A stretch of 64,000 bases of DNA from Palsa-360 sp963710315 (lineage in GTDB: Bacteria; Acidobacteriota; Terriglobia; Acidiferrales; UBA7541). This document shows, in pieces, positions 17,219 through 26,000 of this stretch. Both the position numbers and the translations under genes were made by a program. The notes below the pieces were generated by a model, which was not told the origin of the DNA, made no database searches, and worked only from the letters and a program-made list of their open reading frames with translations. The stretch spans positions 1 to 64,000 of the forward strand of contig CAVPZW010000009.1 in the NCBI GenBank assembly GCA_963710315.1, given 5' to 3'. Position 1 is the first letter of the stretch, and each line of letters opens with the position of its first letter.

Positions 17219-17542
17219 TTATCCTAGTGGATTCGTTGGTGTAGTAGCCGGGGGTGTGGTCCCGGTGGAAATACTTGTAAGCGTCTGGTTGATGTTGACC
17301 AGCTGCTGCAGTGAACTGACTTCCGTCAATTGATTCACCATGTCCGTGGGGCTCATGGGATTCAATGGATCCTGCGCTTGAAGCTGCGCGGTGAGCAGGG
17401 AGATGAACAGATTGGGGTCTCCCAGGCCACCGGCGGTTGACGACGAACTGGTTGAGTTGGTCGAGCTGGTGGAACTCGTTAACGACGTCCCGCTCGCATT
17501 CGATGCTGCGACCGCATATCCCAAGGGATTGTTAACTTGCAT
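17219..17542 (-). CDS. flgD: FlgD, hook-cap scaffold protein (short form)
   Basis: About 107 residues from ATG 17542, which has a GGAGGG ribosome-binding site; an upstream in-frame start at 17563 is less likely. The conserved FlgD core is clear: LFISLLTAQLQAQDPLNPM, then SPTDMVNQLTEVSSLQQLVN. After this the protein ends. Most FlgD proteins are over 200 residues and add tudor/FnIII-like domains, so this is a minimal version with only the export and hook-binding segment. An 18-residue Ser/Thr/Asn-rich linker precedes the core. Confidence 0.9.
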   Translation of the reverse strand: MQVNNPLGYAVAASNASGTSLTSSTSSTNSTSSSSTAGGLGDPNLFISLLTAQLQAQDPLNPMSPTDMVNQLTEVSSLQQLVNINQTLTSISTGTTPPATTPTNPLG

Positions 17543-17572
17543 GATTTCCCTCCTCCAAAACAATGGCGCGTT

Positions 17573-19480
17573 TCATGCGACGACACTCAGCCCTGCGCCC
17601 GGTCTTGCGGCGCCTGACCCTTCCGCCGGAGTTTCCGCATAGGATTGCAGAGTCTCCGGTTGTTCCAAATACGCAAATTTTGCGGGAGTATGCCCTTGCG
17701 GAAAACCTCTCTGGCCCGCGTCATGCCCCAGACCGCCGCTCAACGATGAAAACGATCCTTGTGAGACGGTGAAGCTCTCCAGGCGAAGATTCTTTTCGGC
17801 GAGGGCGTTGTGAAGCGCGGGTAAGTCCGTGGTGAGCGCCACTTGAGCGTCATGATGCTCGACGGAAATGGACGCGCCAATCTGGTCACCTGCAATGTGC
17901 GCGCGCAACTCCACGCCGCCCAGCGATTCCGCCTGCATCTCGATGCGGATTTCCGTTTGCCCGGGTTGTACGGTGATGTGCGCTGCGTTCACGACTGCCG
18001 AGCCTTGCGATGCGGCGGGCAGGGACTCTGACGGATGCAAATCCGCGCCGTTCGCCGCGGCAGGCTGCTGCGCGCCGGAATGTGCAGCTTGCGGCTGAAC
18101 GGGAACTGCCAAAGGCACTGCAGCTGCCACTGCGGTTGGATCCGGGACAGCCGCATGGCCAGTGGCTGGATTGGCCGCGGCTGCATCCAGTGTTTGCACA
18201 AATCCCTTGTCATCCGCGCGGACGCTGGCCACGGTCGAAGAGTGATCCTGCTTGGAATTGGAATCGTTTCCGGCCGAACAGTTGGAACCGTCCTGCGATT
18301 GCGATTTTGCGGAAACAGCCGGCACGGGCACGGACGGCGCGGAATTGTCCGATTGCGATTTCGCGTTGTCGTGAAATTTTAGCGTTGGAGCGCCGACGGC
18401 CGCTGACTTTGCGGCGGAATGCTCTAAAGTTTCCGTCAGCGTGGGCGATGTAATAGCTGGCGCCGGAAAATTCGGTTGCGGGTCATGATTTGACGGGGGC
18501 TGCGCGGAAGCCGAAAGCGAAGCCTTGGTGGCTGCGCCCGCGGGAATAAGCGTTTGCAGGTTCAGGAATTTCATGCCTGTGCGAGCGGTCTGCGCTGCTT
18601 TGTCCGCGGACGGGGTCGCGCTGTTCGCGAGAATATTTTGCGGACCGGGTTGCGGCGAAGCTGGTCCAGAACTTGGTTGCAACAAATTCTCGAAAAGTTT
18701 ATTGACGCTTCCCTCTTGAACTGCCGATGACGCGGAATCTTGGGGAACTAATTTTGAATCGGCTATGCGCCCGCTTGAAATATTTTGTTCCGCTGCAACC
18801 GGCAAGAAAACGTTCGTGGGATCGGGCACGCTAGTCGAATTGGAAGCTCCGCTTTGCGGCGAATGAGCATCCTGGGAAACATTGTTGGAAGAATTTGGGA
18901 TCGCCCCCAAATCGATTTGATTCGCCGCGATTTGCAGCGCGCTCTTTAAATCTTGCGGTGACGCGCCGGCTTCCGGTGCAGTCTCGTCGTCGCCAAGACT
19001 GCCCATTGGGTCCAAAGTGGCGCTCGAACTGCCCAAGGAATTTGGCGCTGAGGCATTTGCCTGCCCTGCGCCCGCGGGCACGTCCATCCCCGAATTTAGG
19101 GGAAATAGATTCCCGGAGGCATTCGTTCCCTGGTTGATTTCACCGTTTAGCCCAGAGGCGCCAACTAAGCTTTGCGGGGCACCCGCCGGGAGAGAAGGTT
19201 CGATGGGGATTGGCGCGAGTGCGGGAGCAACCATTCCCGGCAGAAAAAGCCCGAGCGGATTGTTGCCTGCCGCCGTTGCATTTGCAGATCCCCGGCTGGA
19301 ATCCTGCGGCTTGCTCGCCGCTGGAGCTTTTCCGGTTGTTGCTGCGCCCTTCAGGGCAGTTTGGAAAGCGGCCGAGAATGGCGAAGCCTGCTGAGGGTCG
19401 AACGGAAGCACGGACGCAGCCGCCGGGGCTGTGTTCGGCGTGTTCGCCGTAGACGGATTCGAGATGGCTGTAGCCTGCAT
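17573..19480 (-). CDS. fliK: FliK, hook-length control protein
   Basis: A 635-residue protein, mostly low-complexity (Ala, Ser, Pro, Asn) as expected of the secreted molecular ruler. The C-terminal Flg_hook domain is recognisable: EIRIEMQAESLGGVELRAHI, then GASISVEHHDAQVALTTDLP and LHNALAEKNLRLESFTVSQG. This domain contacts FlhB and triggers the substrate switch. It lies directly upstream of flgD and flgE. A very good sigma-54 promoter match precedes its start codon. Confidence 0.9.
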   Translation of the reverse strand: MQATAISNPSTANTPNTAPAAASVLPFDPQQASPFSAAFQTALKGAATTGKAPAASKPQDSSRGSANATAAGNNPLGLFLPGMVAPALAPIPIEPSLPAGAPQSLVGASGLNGEINQGTNASGNLFPLNSGMDVPAGAGQANASAPNSLGSSSATLDPMGSLGDDETAPEAGASPQDLKSALQIAANQIDLGAIPNSSNNVSQDAHSPQSGASNSTSVPDPTNVFLPVAAEQNISSGRIADSKLVPQDSASSAVQEGSVNKLFENLLQPSSGPASPQPGPQNILANSATPSADKAAQTARTGMKFLNLQTLIPAGAATKASLSASAQPPSNHDPQPNFPAPAITSPTLTETLEHSAAKSAAVGAPTLKFHDNAKSQSDNSAPSVPVPAVSAKSQSQDGSNCSAGNDSNSKQDHSSTVASVRADDKGFVQTLDAAAANPATGHAAVPDPTAVAAAVPLAVPVQPQAAHSGAQQPAAANGADLHPSESLPAASQGSAVVNAAHITVQPGQTEIRIEMQAESLGGVELRAHIAGDQIGASISVEHHDAQVALTTDLPALHNALAEKNLRLESFTVSQGSFSSLSGGLGHDAGQRGFPQGHTPAKFAYLEQPETLQSYAETPAEGSGAARPGAGLSVVA

Positions 19481-19515
19481 GGTCGTTTGTCAAGTTCGAT
19501 TCCCGGTCAGGGTAT

Positions 19516-19531
19516 TGCAAGCGGAACGCCA
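19516..19531 (-). promoter_or_regulatory. Candidate sigma-54 promoter for fliK-flgD-flgE
   Basis: The minus strand reads TGGCGTTCCGCTTGCA: TGGC, GG-N10-GC spacing and TTGCA all match the RpoN consensus (TGGCAC-N5-TTGCA). Predicted transcription starts about 25 bases before the fliK ATG at 19480. It is the best of the three sigma-54-like sites in this flagellar locus. Confidence 0.65.
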
Positions 19532-19678
19532 CGTCGGCAGTTGCCTCGAAAAACTTTAGCGGGAATAACAAGTACAAGAAAACAAAGGCCATAAGCATTG
19601 AGGCAAGTTGTGGGGACAATGCTGAAAATGTATGTGGCGGAGCCCTGCGGCAAGCTTTGCCTAACGACCCGGCAACAA

Positions 19679-20125
19679 CTATTCGTCGCGCAGCAAGTTC
19701 TGGCGCATGAGAAACAGGTCGTCCAGACCCTGTTGCTCGCGGCGGATCATTTCCTGGCGATGGATCTCAAACTTTTTGTCGCGCAGATTTTCGAGGACTT
19801 CGCGGCTCTGGCGAGCTTTTGTATAGATCTGTACCTGCTTGAGGCGCAACTGTTCCAGTTCGGCAATTCTCATCTTTAATCCGCGCTGCGCGGCGGCCAC
19901 GCGGTCCACACGCGCGTCTTCAAATCGCAGTTCCGACGCATACGTTTCCTGAACCAGGCGCTCCTGGAATTTGCGGCGCGATTCGATGAACTGTTCGGTG
20001 ACGATCTCCAGTTCCCTTTTCGCGCGGGCCTGCTCGGAAGCGAGGGCTTCGAGTTTCAGGCGCTCCATGCGTTCCAGTCCGCGCCGCAGACGCAGAATTG
20101 CTTCGAGTGGAAAATGAAATGCCAT
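19679..20125 (-). CDS. fliJ: FliJ-like export chaperone/stalk protein
   Basis: A 148-residue, almost entirely coiled-coil protein directly downstream of fliI. It starts FHFPLEAILRLRRGLERMER, a FliJ-type N-terminus, and continues with charged heptads (ARAKRELEIVTEQFIESRRK, LRDKKFEIHRQEMIRREQQG). FliJ acts as the central stalk of the FliI ATPase ring. Sequence conservation is low in this family, so position after fliI is an important part of the call. Confidence 0.82.
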   Translation of the reverse strand: MAFHFPLEAILRLRRGLERMERLKLEALASEQARAKRELEIVTEQFIESRRKFQERLVQETYASELRFEDARVDRVAAAQRGLKMRIAELEQLRLKQVQIYTKARQSREVLENLRDKKFEIHRQEMIRREQQGLDDLFLMRQNLLRDE

Positions 20126-20131
20126 TTTTGT

Positions 20132-21445
20132 TTAACCGGGAAGCGCAAGAAGCGATTTGATATTTTCCGCGAGCGGCGCGCGGTCTTTGCGATCCTGCTG
20201 CAGAAACGCGTTGGCCGCGGGAAGTATCATCAGGGCCTGATCGAGCACGCGGTCGGAACCCTTCTGATACGCGCCGATGCGAATCAAATCCTCGGACGCC
20301 ATATAGGACGCAAGCAATTGCCGGATGCGCCGCGCCTTTATCAGATGTTCGGGCGAAGTCACCGAGGGCATCAAGCGGCTCAGGCTATCGAGAATGGAAA
20401 TCGGCGGATAGTGGCCCTGGATCGCCAGCTTGCGGTCAAGAATAACGTGGCCGTCGAGCAAGGCGCGCACGGCGTCCACCAGCGGGTCCTGCTGATCGTC
20501 GCCTTCCATCAAGACGGTGTAAAACGCGGTGATGCTTCCCGTTCCATAGTGACCCGCGCGTTCGATCAACTGCGCGAGAAGCGAAAACACGGAGGGCGTG
20601 TAACCCTTCGCCGTGGGAGGCTCGCCGGTGGCCAGGCCGATTTCGCGCTGGGCCATGGCAAATCGCGTAAGAGAATCGACGACCAGCAACACATGCTTTC
20701 CCTGGCTGCAGAAATATTCCGCAATCGCAGTGGCCGTCAGCGCGGCGCGAATTCTCAACAATGGAGACTGGTCCGAAGTGGAAACGACCATTACGGATCG
20801 CCGCAGCCCCTCTTCGCCCAGCGAATCTTCCAGGAAATCCCGAACCTCGCGGCCGCGTTCTCCCACCAGCGCAAGCACGGTCATGTCCGCGGACGTGTTG
20901 CGCGCCATCATCCCGATGAGCGTGCTCTTGCCCACTCCGCTGCCGCCAAAAATGCCCACGCGCTGCCCACGCCCGCAGGTGATAAATCCGTCGATGGCGC
21001 GAATGCCGCATCCGATGGGATCGTGAATGGAAGTTCGCGCCAAGGGAAGCGGCGCTTCGAAATAAAGTGGCCAGCTTTCACGCGTGAAGTAGGGCCCCTT
21101 CTCGTCGATCGGCCGGCACACACCGTCCACAACGCGCCCCAGCAGGCCAGGCCCAACCGGAATCGAAGGCCGCGTGCCCCGTGTCACAATTTGATCGCCG
21201 TAACGAATTCCGGCGGGACGCTCCAGCGGCATGGAAAGAACGGTGCGCCCTCGAAAGCCGACGATTTCACCCGCGAATGTTTCTCCATTGGCGGTAATAA
21301 TTCCGCAACCTTCGCCCACGGAGCCGTATGGACCCTCGGATTCAATGAGATTGCCAACCGCTTTGGTCACACGGCCCACCCAACGGAGAGTCGAGAACTC
21401 ATCAAGGCGTTTGAAATAGGGTTCCAGTAAATCGGCCGGCGGCAT
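20132..21445 (-). CDS. fliI: FliI, flagellum-specific ATPase
   Basis: A 437-residue AAA-type F1-beta-like ATPase. Walker A is GGSGVGKST (residues 167-175), with the family block GRGQRVGIFGGSG before it, and the Walker B region reads HVLLVVDSLTRFAMAQREI. The DSLTRFA and GYTPSVF elements are typical of FliI rather than F1. It energises unloading of export substrates at the gate. Its ATG shares one base with the fliH stop codon. Confidence 0.97.
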   Translation of the reverse strand: MPPADLLEPYFKRLDEFSTLRWVGRVTKAVGNLIESEGPYGSVGEGCGIITANGETFAGEIVGFRGRTVLSMPLERPAGIRYGDQIVTRGTRPSIPVGPGLLGRVVDGVCRPIDEKGPYFTRESWPLYFEAPLPLARTSIHDPIGCGIRAIDGFITCGRGQRVGIFGGSGVGKSTLIGMMARNTSADMTVLALVGERGREVRDFLEDSLGEEGLRRSVMVVSTSDQSPLLRIRAALTATAIAEYFCSQGKHVLLVVDSLTRFAMAQREIGLATGEPPTAKGYTPSVFSLLAQLIERAGHYGTGSITAFYTVLMEGDDQQDPLVDAVRALLDGHVILDRKLAIQGHYPPISILDSLSRLMPSVTSPEHLIKARRIRQLLASYMASEDLIRIGAYQKGSDRVLDQALMILPAANAFLQQDRKDRAPLAENIKSLLALPG

Positions 21446-22122
21446 CAGTTTGAACCCGGCCGCTGGGCGAGAAGGTCCATAAATCCCTGCTCGATCTCCT
21501 TCAATTGCGTCTCAAGCCCGATTTCCGTTGTGCCCAATTCCGTCTCCAAAATGCAGCGGCCGGGCTGAATTTCCGCGTCGCCAATCAATTCGGGAGCGGG
21601 AAAATGTTCGCGAGCTTGCGCGAAGTAGTCGCGCCACACTCGGATGTCGGAAGGGTTGGCGCGGAGCCTCGTGTTGGTGTTGGACCCGATCTTATCGAGC
21701 GCCACGCGCAGGATTCCGGTGAGAAGCAATGGGTCCACTTGCGCCTCGCGGTGCAGGACCTTGCGGGCAATGGCCAGCGTGAGCCGGACCGCTTCCTGCT
21801 CGACTCGCTGAAAATACGTTTCGCGCACGGCGCTGAAATCCTGAACCGCTTTGGAAATTTCCTCGCGCAGTTTGGCGATTTGTTGTTCGTGCGCGGCCCG
21901 CGCTTCCGCTTTGCCCGCTTCGTGTCCCGCCGTCCATGCCTGCTGTTCTTTTTGCGCGATGACATTCGCATCGGGCCGCCCATTCCCTGCCGTTTTTGCG
22001 GCCCACATTTGCTTCACCTGGGAGGCATCGCCTGCATTGGCGGACGCGACCGGGGGCGCCGGGGGATAATTGAATACTTCCGCGCCCTGATCTTCTTGAA
22101 CCGTATTTGTTTTAGACGACAA
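21445..22122 (-). CDS. fliH: FliH, export ATPase regulator
   Basis: A 225-residue protein with an Ala/Pro-rich N-terminus, a central Gln/Glu/Ala helix (AWTAGHEAGKAEARAAHEQQ) containing a glycine-spaced repeat, and a C-terminal VATPase-E-like domain (LTLAIARKVLHREAQVDP, LLLTGILRVALDKI, CILETELGTTEIGL). FliH binds FliI and links it to the C-ring. It overlaps fliG by 11 bases and fliI by one. Confidence 0.9.
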   Translation of the reverse strand: MSSKTNTVQEDQGAEVFNYPPAPPVASANAGDASQVKQMWAAKTAGNGRPDANVIAQKEQQAWTAGHEAGKAEARAAHEQQIAKLREEISKAVQDFSAVRETYFQRVEQEAVRLTLAIARKVLHREAQVDPLLLTGILRVALDKIGSNTNTRLRANPSDIRVWRDYFAQAREHFPAPELIGDAEIQPGRCILETELGTTEIGLETQLKEIEQGFMDLLAQRPGSN

Positions 22123-23140
22123 AAGCTTCCTCCGACTCGCTCTTCAAGATCATTTTCCCGGAGGCTTCCAGCTTTCGCGCCAGCGTGATGGCCTCCTGCT
22201 GCGCGGCATTGACGTCGCGAGAGCGCGTGGGGCCCAGCGACTCCATGTCCTCCTTCAACATCTCCACCGCGCGGGAAGACATGCACTTGAAAAAATGATT
22301 CTTGAGCTCCTCGGAAGCGCCCTTCAGGCAGAGGGCAAGGCTTTTCTTTTCCAATTGCCCCAGAAGTTCGCGAAGGCTGGTTTCCGGCACCATGAGAAAA
22401 TCCTGAAACGTGAACATGAAATTCCTGATGGATACGGCAAGTTGAGGGCTCTCCTCTTCCACCGCTCCAAGAATTTCCGTGCTCATGGTGGTGTCCACCG
22501 TATTGAGAAGATCGGCCACCGCCTTGATGCCGCCAAACCCGCGGCGGTTCTGTTCGCCCAGGGACATCATCTTGCGGCTCAGGATCAGGGAAATTTTCTG
22601 CACCATTTCCGGGGAAAACTGCTGCATTTGCGCCATCCTCACGACGGCCTGGCCACGCAGTTTTTCCGGCAGCAAGGCCAGCACAGCGGAAGCCGCCTTA
22701 CCGCTCATATGAGCCAGCACCAGCGCAATCGTTTGCGGATGCTCGCCCTGAATGAATTTGGCAAGTTGCTGCGGGTCCGCCTTCTGCAGCGTCACCAGAT
22801 TGTGCGCGGCTCCCTCCTGCGCCTTCATGACTTGTTCCAGCAGCGATTTTGCGCCAGCCTCGCCGAATGTTTTCATCAGCACCTGCGTTGCATACGTCGG
22901 CCCTCCCTGCGCCAGGTATTCCTGCGTCAGCGTCAGGCGATGGTATTCCTGCAAAACTTTCACGGCCAAGTCGGGAGATACGAAGTCCAGTTCCGTAATC
23001 TCCTGGGTAATCTGGCGTAGCGCTTCCTCACTGAGATTCTTATAGATCGCGCTGGCGGCTTCGTCGCCCAGGACAACCAAAAGAATGGCTGCCTTGCGCA
23101 TTCCGGTCAGGGTTTTGTAATCTTCGACTGCTTTATCCAT
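22112..23140 (-). CDS. fliG: FliG, flagellar motor switch protein
   Basis: A 342-residue rotor protein. Text matching FliG includes MRKAAILLVVLGDEAASAIY, the EHPQT motif (QGEHPQTIALVLAHM), LLNTVDTTMSTEILGAVEEE, and the torque helix region (LCLKGASEELKNHFFKCMSS, RAVEMLKEDMESLGPTRSRD). The charged residues used against MotA are present in this helix. It lies two bases downstream of fliF, as usual. Confidence 0.97.
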   Translation of the reverse strand: MDKAVEDYKTLTGMRKAAILLVVLGDEAASAIYKNLSEEALRQITQEITELDFVSPDLAVKVLQEYHRLTLTQEYLAQGGPTYATQVLMKTFGEAGAKSLLEQVMKAQEGAAHNLVTLQKADPQQLAKFIQGEHPQTIALVLAHMSGKAASAVLALLPEKLRGQAVVRMAQMQQFSPEMVQKISLILSRKMMSLGEQNRRGFGGIKAVADLLNTVDTTMSTEILGAVEEESPQLAVSIRNFMFTFQDFLMVPETSLRELLGQLEKKSLALCLKGASEELKNHFFKCMSSRAVEMLKEDMESLGPTRSRDVNAAQQEAITLARKLEASGKMILKSESEEAFVV

Positions 23141-23142
23141 GG

Positions 23143-24794
23143 TTAGCTCTGCCGGACCCAGCCTTGAATCAGGCGGGATGCGCTTTCAGGCTCTTTCTTT
23201 ATTTTTTCCACCAGATGCCGTTTCAACGCGACGGTGCGCATAATTTCCGAACTGCTTTGCGACAGCTCCTTTTGCAAGTCGCCTTCAATATCGGCCATAG
23301 TTACTGGTTGCGCCAAGAGCTGTTCGCCATTCGCGACGCCTAGAGCGGCCAGCTTGCTCTTCTCGGGAAGCGCTCGGATTGTGGCTAGAACCTGATTCTT
23401 TACCGGCCGCAAGACCAGCGCATAAACCAGCAGGAACAAAATTCCGATCCCAACGTATCGCAGCATGCCCATCCAAGGGCCAACAAGCTTCAGAGTGCGC
23501 TGCACGCGAGTGGGAGCGGCGGGAGCTTCCACGGGCAATACCTGAAAAGAAACATTCTGCAGAGACAATTCGTCGCCGCGCTGCGCGTTGAACCCAATCG
23601 CGGCTCGCACCAGATCTTCGAGCTGTTTCAATTCCTCGGGCGTTCTCTTGCGCCGGGTTTCCTGGGGCTTGCCGCCGACGTCTTTCACTTCGACCACATC
23701 ATCGATTAAAACTGCTGCCGCGAGATGCTTGACCTGGCCGGCCGGCTCAAGCGTGTGGTGCACCGTCTTGCTTACCACAAACGTTTTGCTCTCGCTGCGC
23801 ATCCCTTGCGTCACCGCTGTCGATTTTTGCTGTGCCGGATTGGCGGCGGGCGCTTTGCCAGGCGCAGGCGTGGGCGGAGCGCTGGGCACGTTGCTGGTCG
23901 TGCCGGGAATGCCTGCTGGAGCGGCGCCGGTGGTTTGATCCTCGGACATTTGCGAGGTCAGGACCGCGGTGGCGTTGGGATCGTAAAGCTCCTGCGTGGT
24001 CTCTCCGGAATCTGGATTGTATTCAATGGTGACGCTGGACTTGACGTGCTCCGCGCCGACCACCGGAGCCAGCGTGTCCACAATCCGCTCCGCGATTGTC
24101 GTTTCTAGATCGACCATTCCCCGGCGCGCGGAATTGCCGCTGGATCTTCCAGCGGTCAACGGGAATCGCCCATCCGCGCTGACGATCGTTACATCGTCGG
24201 GAGAAAGATTGTCCCAGGCGCTGGCAACCAGATTGGCGATCGAGGTTACCGTATTCGGCCAGGCGTTGCCGCGCAGCTTCACAACCACGGCCGCCTTGGC
24301 GGGGCGCTCTTCGGTCAGTGAAAAGAGAATCGTGCGGCAAAACCAGGTGTACGCGCACCGGCTCCACAGCGTCCATGGTCTAGATGGTTCTTTCGAGCTC
24401 GGCCTCGAGCGCCCGCTGGTAATTCACTTTTTCCGAAAAATCGCTGCCGGACCAATTGGGCTTGTCGAAAAGCTCGAATCCCATGCGCCCTGGCTATGCG
24501 GAAGATCTGCGAAGCCATATCCACGCGGACCTTGTCCAGCCCGCCCGCTGGGACTCGAACGTCGTGCCGTCGCTGGAAAGCTGGTAGGCGATGTTCTGCG
24601 AAGCCAGGTCCTGTGTGATCTTCTGCGCGTCGGCCGGCGCCATGCCGGTATACAGAGGCTTGTAGTCGCTATTGCCGACCAGCCAGACGAATACCCAGAC
24701 GGTCAGCCCGACAAGCACGGCGCTGCCGTCACAAGCAATACCTGGCTGTGGTCAGACCGCGCAGGAAGGCCGTATCTGTTCTGAATTTGTCCAT
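23143..24794 (-). CDS. fliF: FliF, MS-ring protein (5' third frameshifted)
   Basis: The MS-ring platform of the basal body, about 550 codons. The C-terminal 381 residues are one frame (23143-24288), with ERIVDTLAPVVGAEHVKSSV, SVTIEYNPDSGETTQELYDP and a second membrane helix YVGIGILFLLVYALVLRP. Upstream, the expected N-terminal text appears in alternating frames: MDKFRTD at 24794, VGLTVWVFVWLVGNSDYKPL, YTGMAPADAQKITQDLASQN, HSGRMGFELFDKPNWSGSDF and MDAVEPVRVHLVLPHDS. At least four indels, plus a TAG where homologues have Gln (TI-stop-TMDAVEP), break the frame. Error in the sequence is more likely than gene loss, because flanking flagellar genes are intact. Confidence 0.88.
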
Positions 24795-24900
24795 GTTCGC
24801 GTTTCAATGGTTCCGCGACTACAGCCCGCCGGCATCTTCGCTGCGCCGGACGCCAGCCAATGCACGGGTCAAAATGGAATTTGTGAAACTGCTGGTACGC

Positions 24901-25165
24901 CTAAATGATCTTGTTGCGCACCTGCACCATCAGCTCGAACGTCAGGTTGGCTTTTTCCACGGCGATCATCGCCGAGTGCACATCCTGCCCATTGCCATTC
25001 AGCATGCTGGCCACCTGGGCATCGGCCTCGGACTGAATCTGGCCCACCTGGTCGACGGCCGTTCGCAGCGTGTCGAGAAAGCCGCCATTCTCAGGCTGCG
25101 TTTGCTGCGCTGGACGTAAACGTTGCGTCCGGCTGCGGCGGTAATCCTTGAATCGGAGTCGTCAT
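24901..25165 (-). pseudogene. fliE: FliE, MS-ring/rod junction protein (frameshifted)
   Basis: From ATG 25165 the frame reads MTTPIQGLPPQPDATFTSSA and hits TGA. One base out of phase it continues as PENGGFLDTLRTAVDQVGQI, then ADAQVASMLNGNGQDVHSAM and IAVEKANLTFELMVQVRNKI, ending at TAG 24903-24901. The second part is unmistakable FliE C-terminal sequence, and the total length (~88 codons) is right for the family. A single one-base indel near 25095 explains the break. It lies between flgC and fliF, the usual order. Confidence 0.82.
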
Positions 25166-25191
25166 GATTCCTCGCGTATTTCTCCCGGTCG

Positions 25192-25657
25192 CTAGGACTT
25201 AATGATGTCGATGGACGACTGAATCATGTTCTTGGTGCTCTGCACCGCCGCGGCGTTCAGTTGATACGACGCGCGCCGCCCCCATCAAGTTCACCATTTC
25301 TTCCACGGGATTATCGGCGGGATAAGAAACATATCCTTGATCGTCGGCGTCGGGATGACCCGGCTCGAACTTGCGAACCGGCCGGATGCGCCATCAGCAA
25401 CCACGCGTTCGACGCGCACACCTTCCGCATGCATATCGGTAAAGTGACGCCAGCGTCGCTGGAAAAGCGCCTTGGTCATTGATTGGGCGCCGCAAATACC
25501 ACGTGCATGCGCTGGTAAGGCCCACCTTCGCCGCGTGCGTCGTTTCGGCATTGGCCAAATTGCTGGTGACAATTTCGGCCCGCTCGCGCTCGGCCAGCAG
25601 AGCCGATCCGCTAATCTCCAATACGCGAAAAAGTTCATATGGCGGAATTCCCTTCAT
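25192..25657 (-). pseudogene. flgC: FlgC, proximal rod protein (multiple frameshifts)
   Basis: The start ATG 25657 overlaps the flgB stop by four bases. The first frame reads YELFRVLEISGSALLAERER and EIVTSNLANAETTHAA. The continuation GEGGPYQRMHVVFAAPNQ is one base out of frame, then FTDMHAEGVRVERVVADGAS, FEPGHPDADDQGYVSYPADN, PVEEMVNLMGA and QLNAAAVQSTKNMIQSSIDI follow in shifting frames to TAG at 25192. Read together they make a complete FlgC of ~155 residues. At least four indels are needed. Confidence 0.8.
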
Positions 25658-26000
25658 TTGATTGCGGATGTAAGTTCCTGATATTGCATTTTGAGCAGCT
25701 GCTGCGTGGCGGCCTGGAATTTCATTTGAACTTCAGCCAGCACAAGGCTTTCGCGGTCGACGCTTACGTTGTTTCCGTCCGGCCGTGACAGGAGACCTGG
25801 AACTTCGCGTACCAAGGGCTCGGTCATCGTCGGCATTCGCTCGCGCCGCGCGCCAATCTCCCCGCGAAAATCGATGTCCTTGGTGCGGTACCCAGGCGTA
25901 TCGACGTTCGCGATGTTGCTGAGAGAAGAGACTCCTGGCGCGTGGCGAAGATCCAGAAAACGCTCGAGCGATCAAGTGACGCACTGTTCAGCCAGCTCAT
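25654..26000 (-). pseudogene. flgB: FlgB, proximal rod protein (frameshifted at the 5' end)
   Basis: ATG 26000 overlaps the stop of the upstream regulator by four bases. The first frame gives MSWLNSASLDR; LERFLD, FATRQESLLS and SNIANVDTPGYRTKDIDF follow in different frames. From there one frame runs to the stop: ERMPTMTEPLVREVPGLLSR, NVSVDRESLVLAEVQMKFQA, ATQQLLKMQYQELTSAIK. These are standard FlgB segments and the summed length (~115) is normal. Three or so indels lie between 25900 and 25975. Confidence 0.8.

Noticed and set aside
20114..21430. 438-codon plus-strand open frame opposite fliI
   Set aside because: It lies entirely antisense to an unmistakable FliI gene. Similar long shadows (9408-10391, 12847-13905, 53294-54478, 55165-56139) arise from the high GC content.
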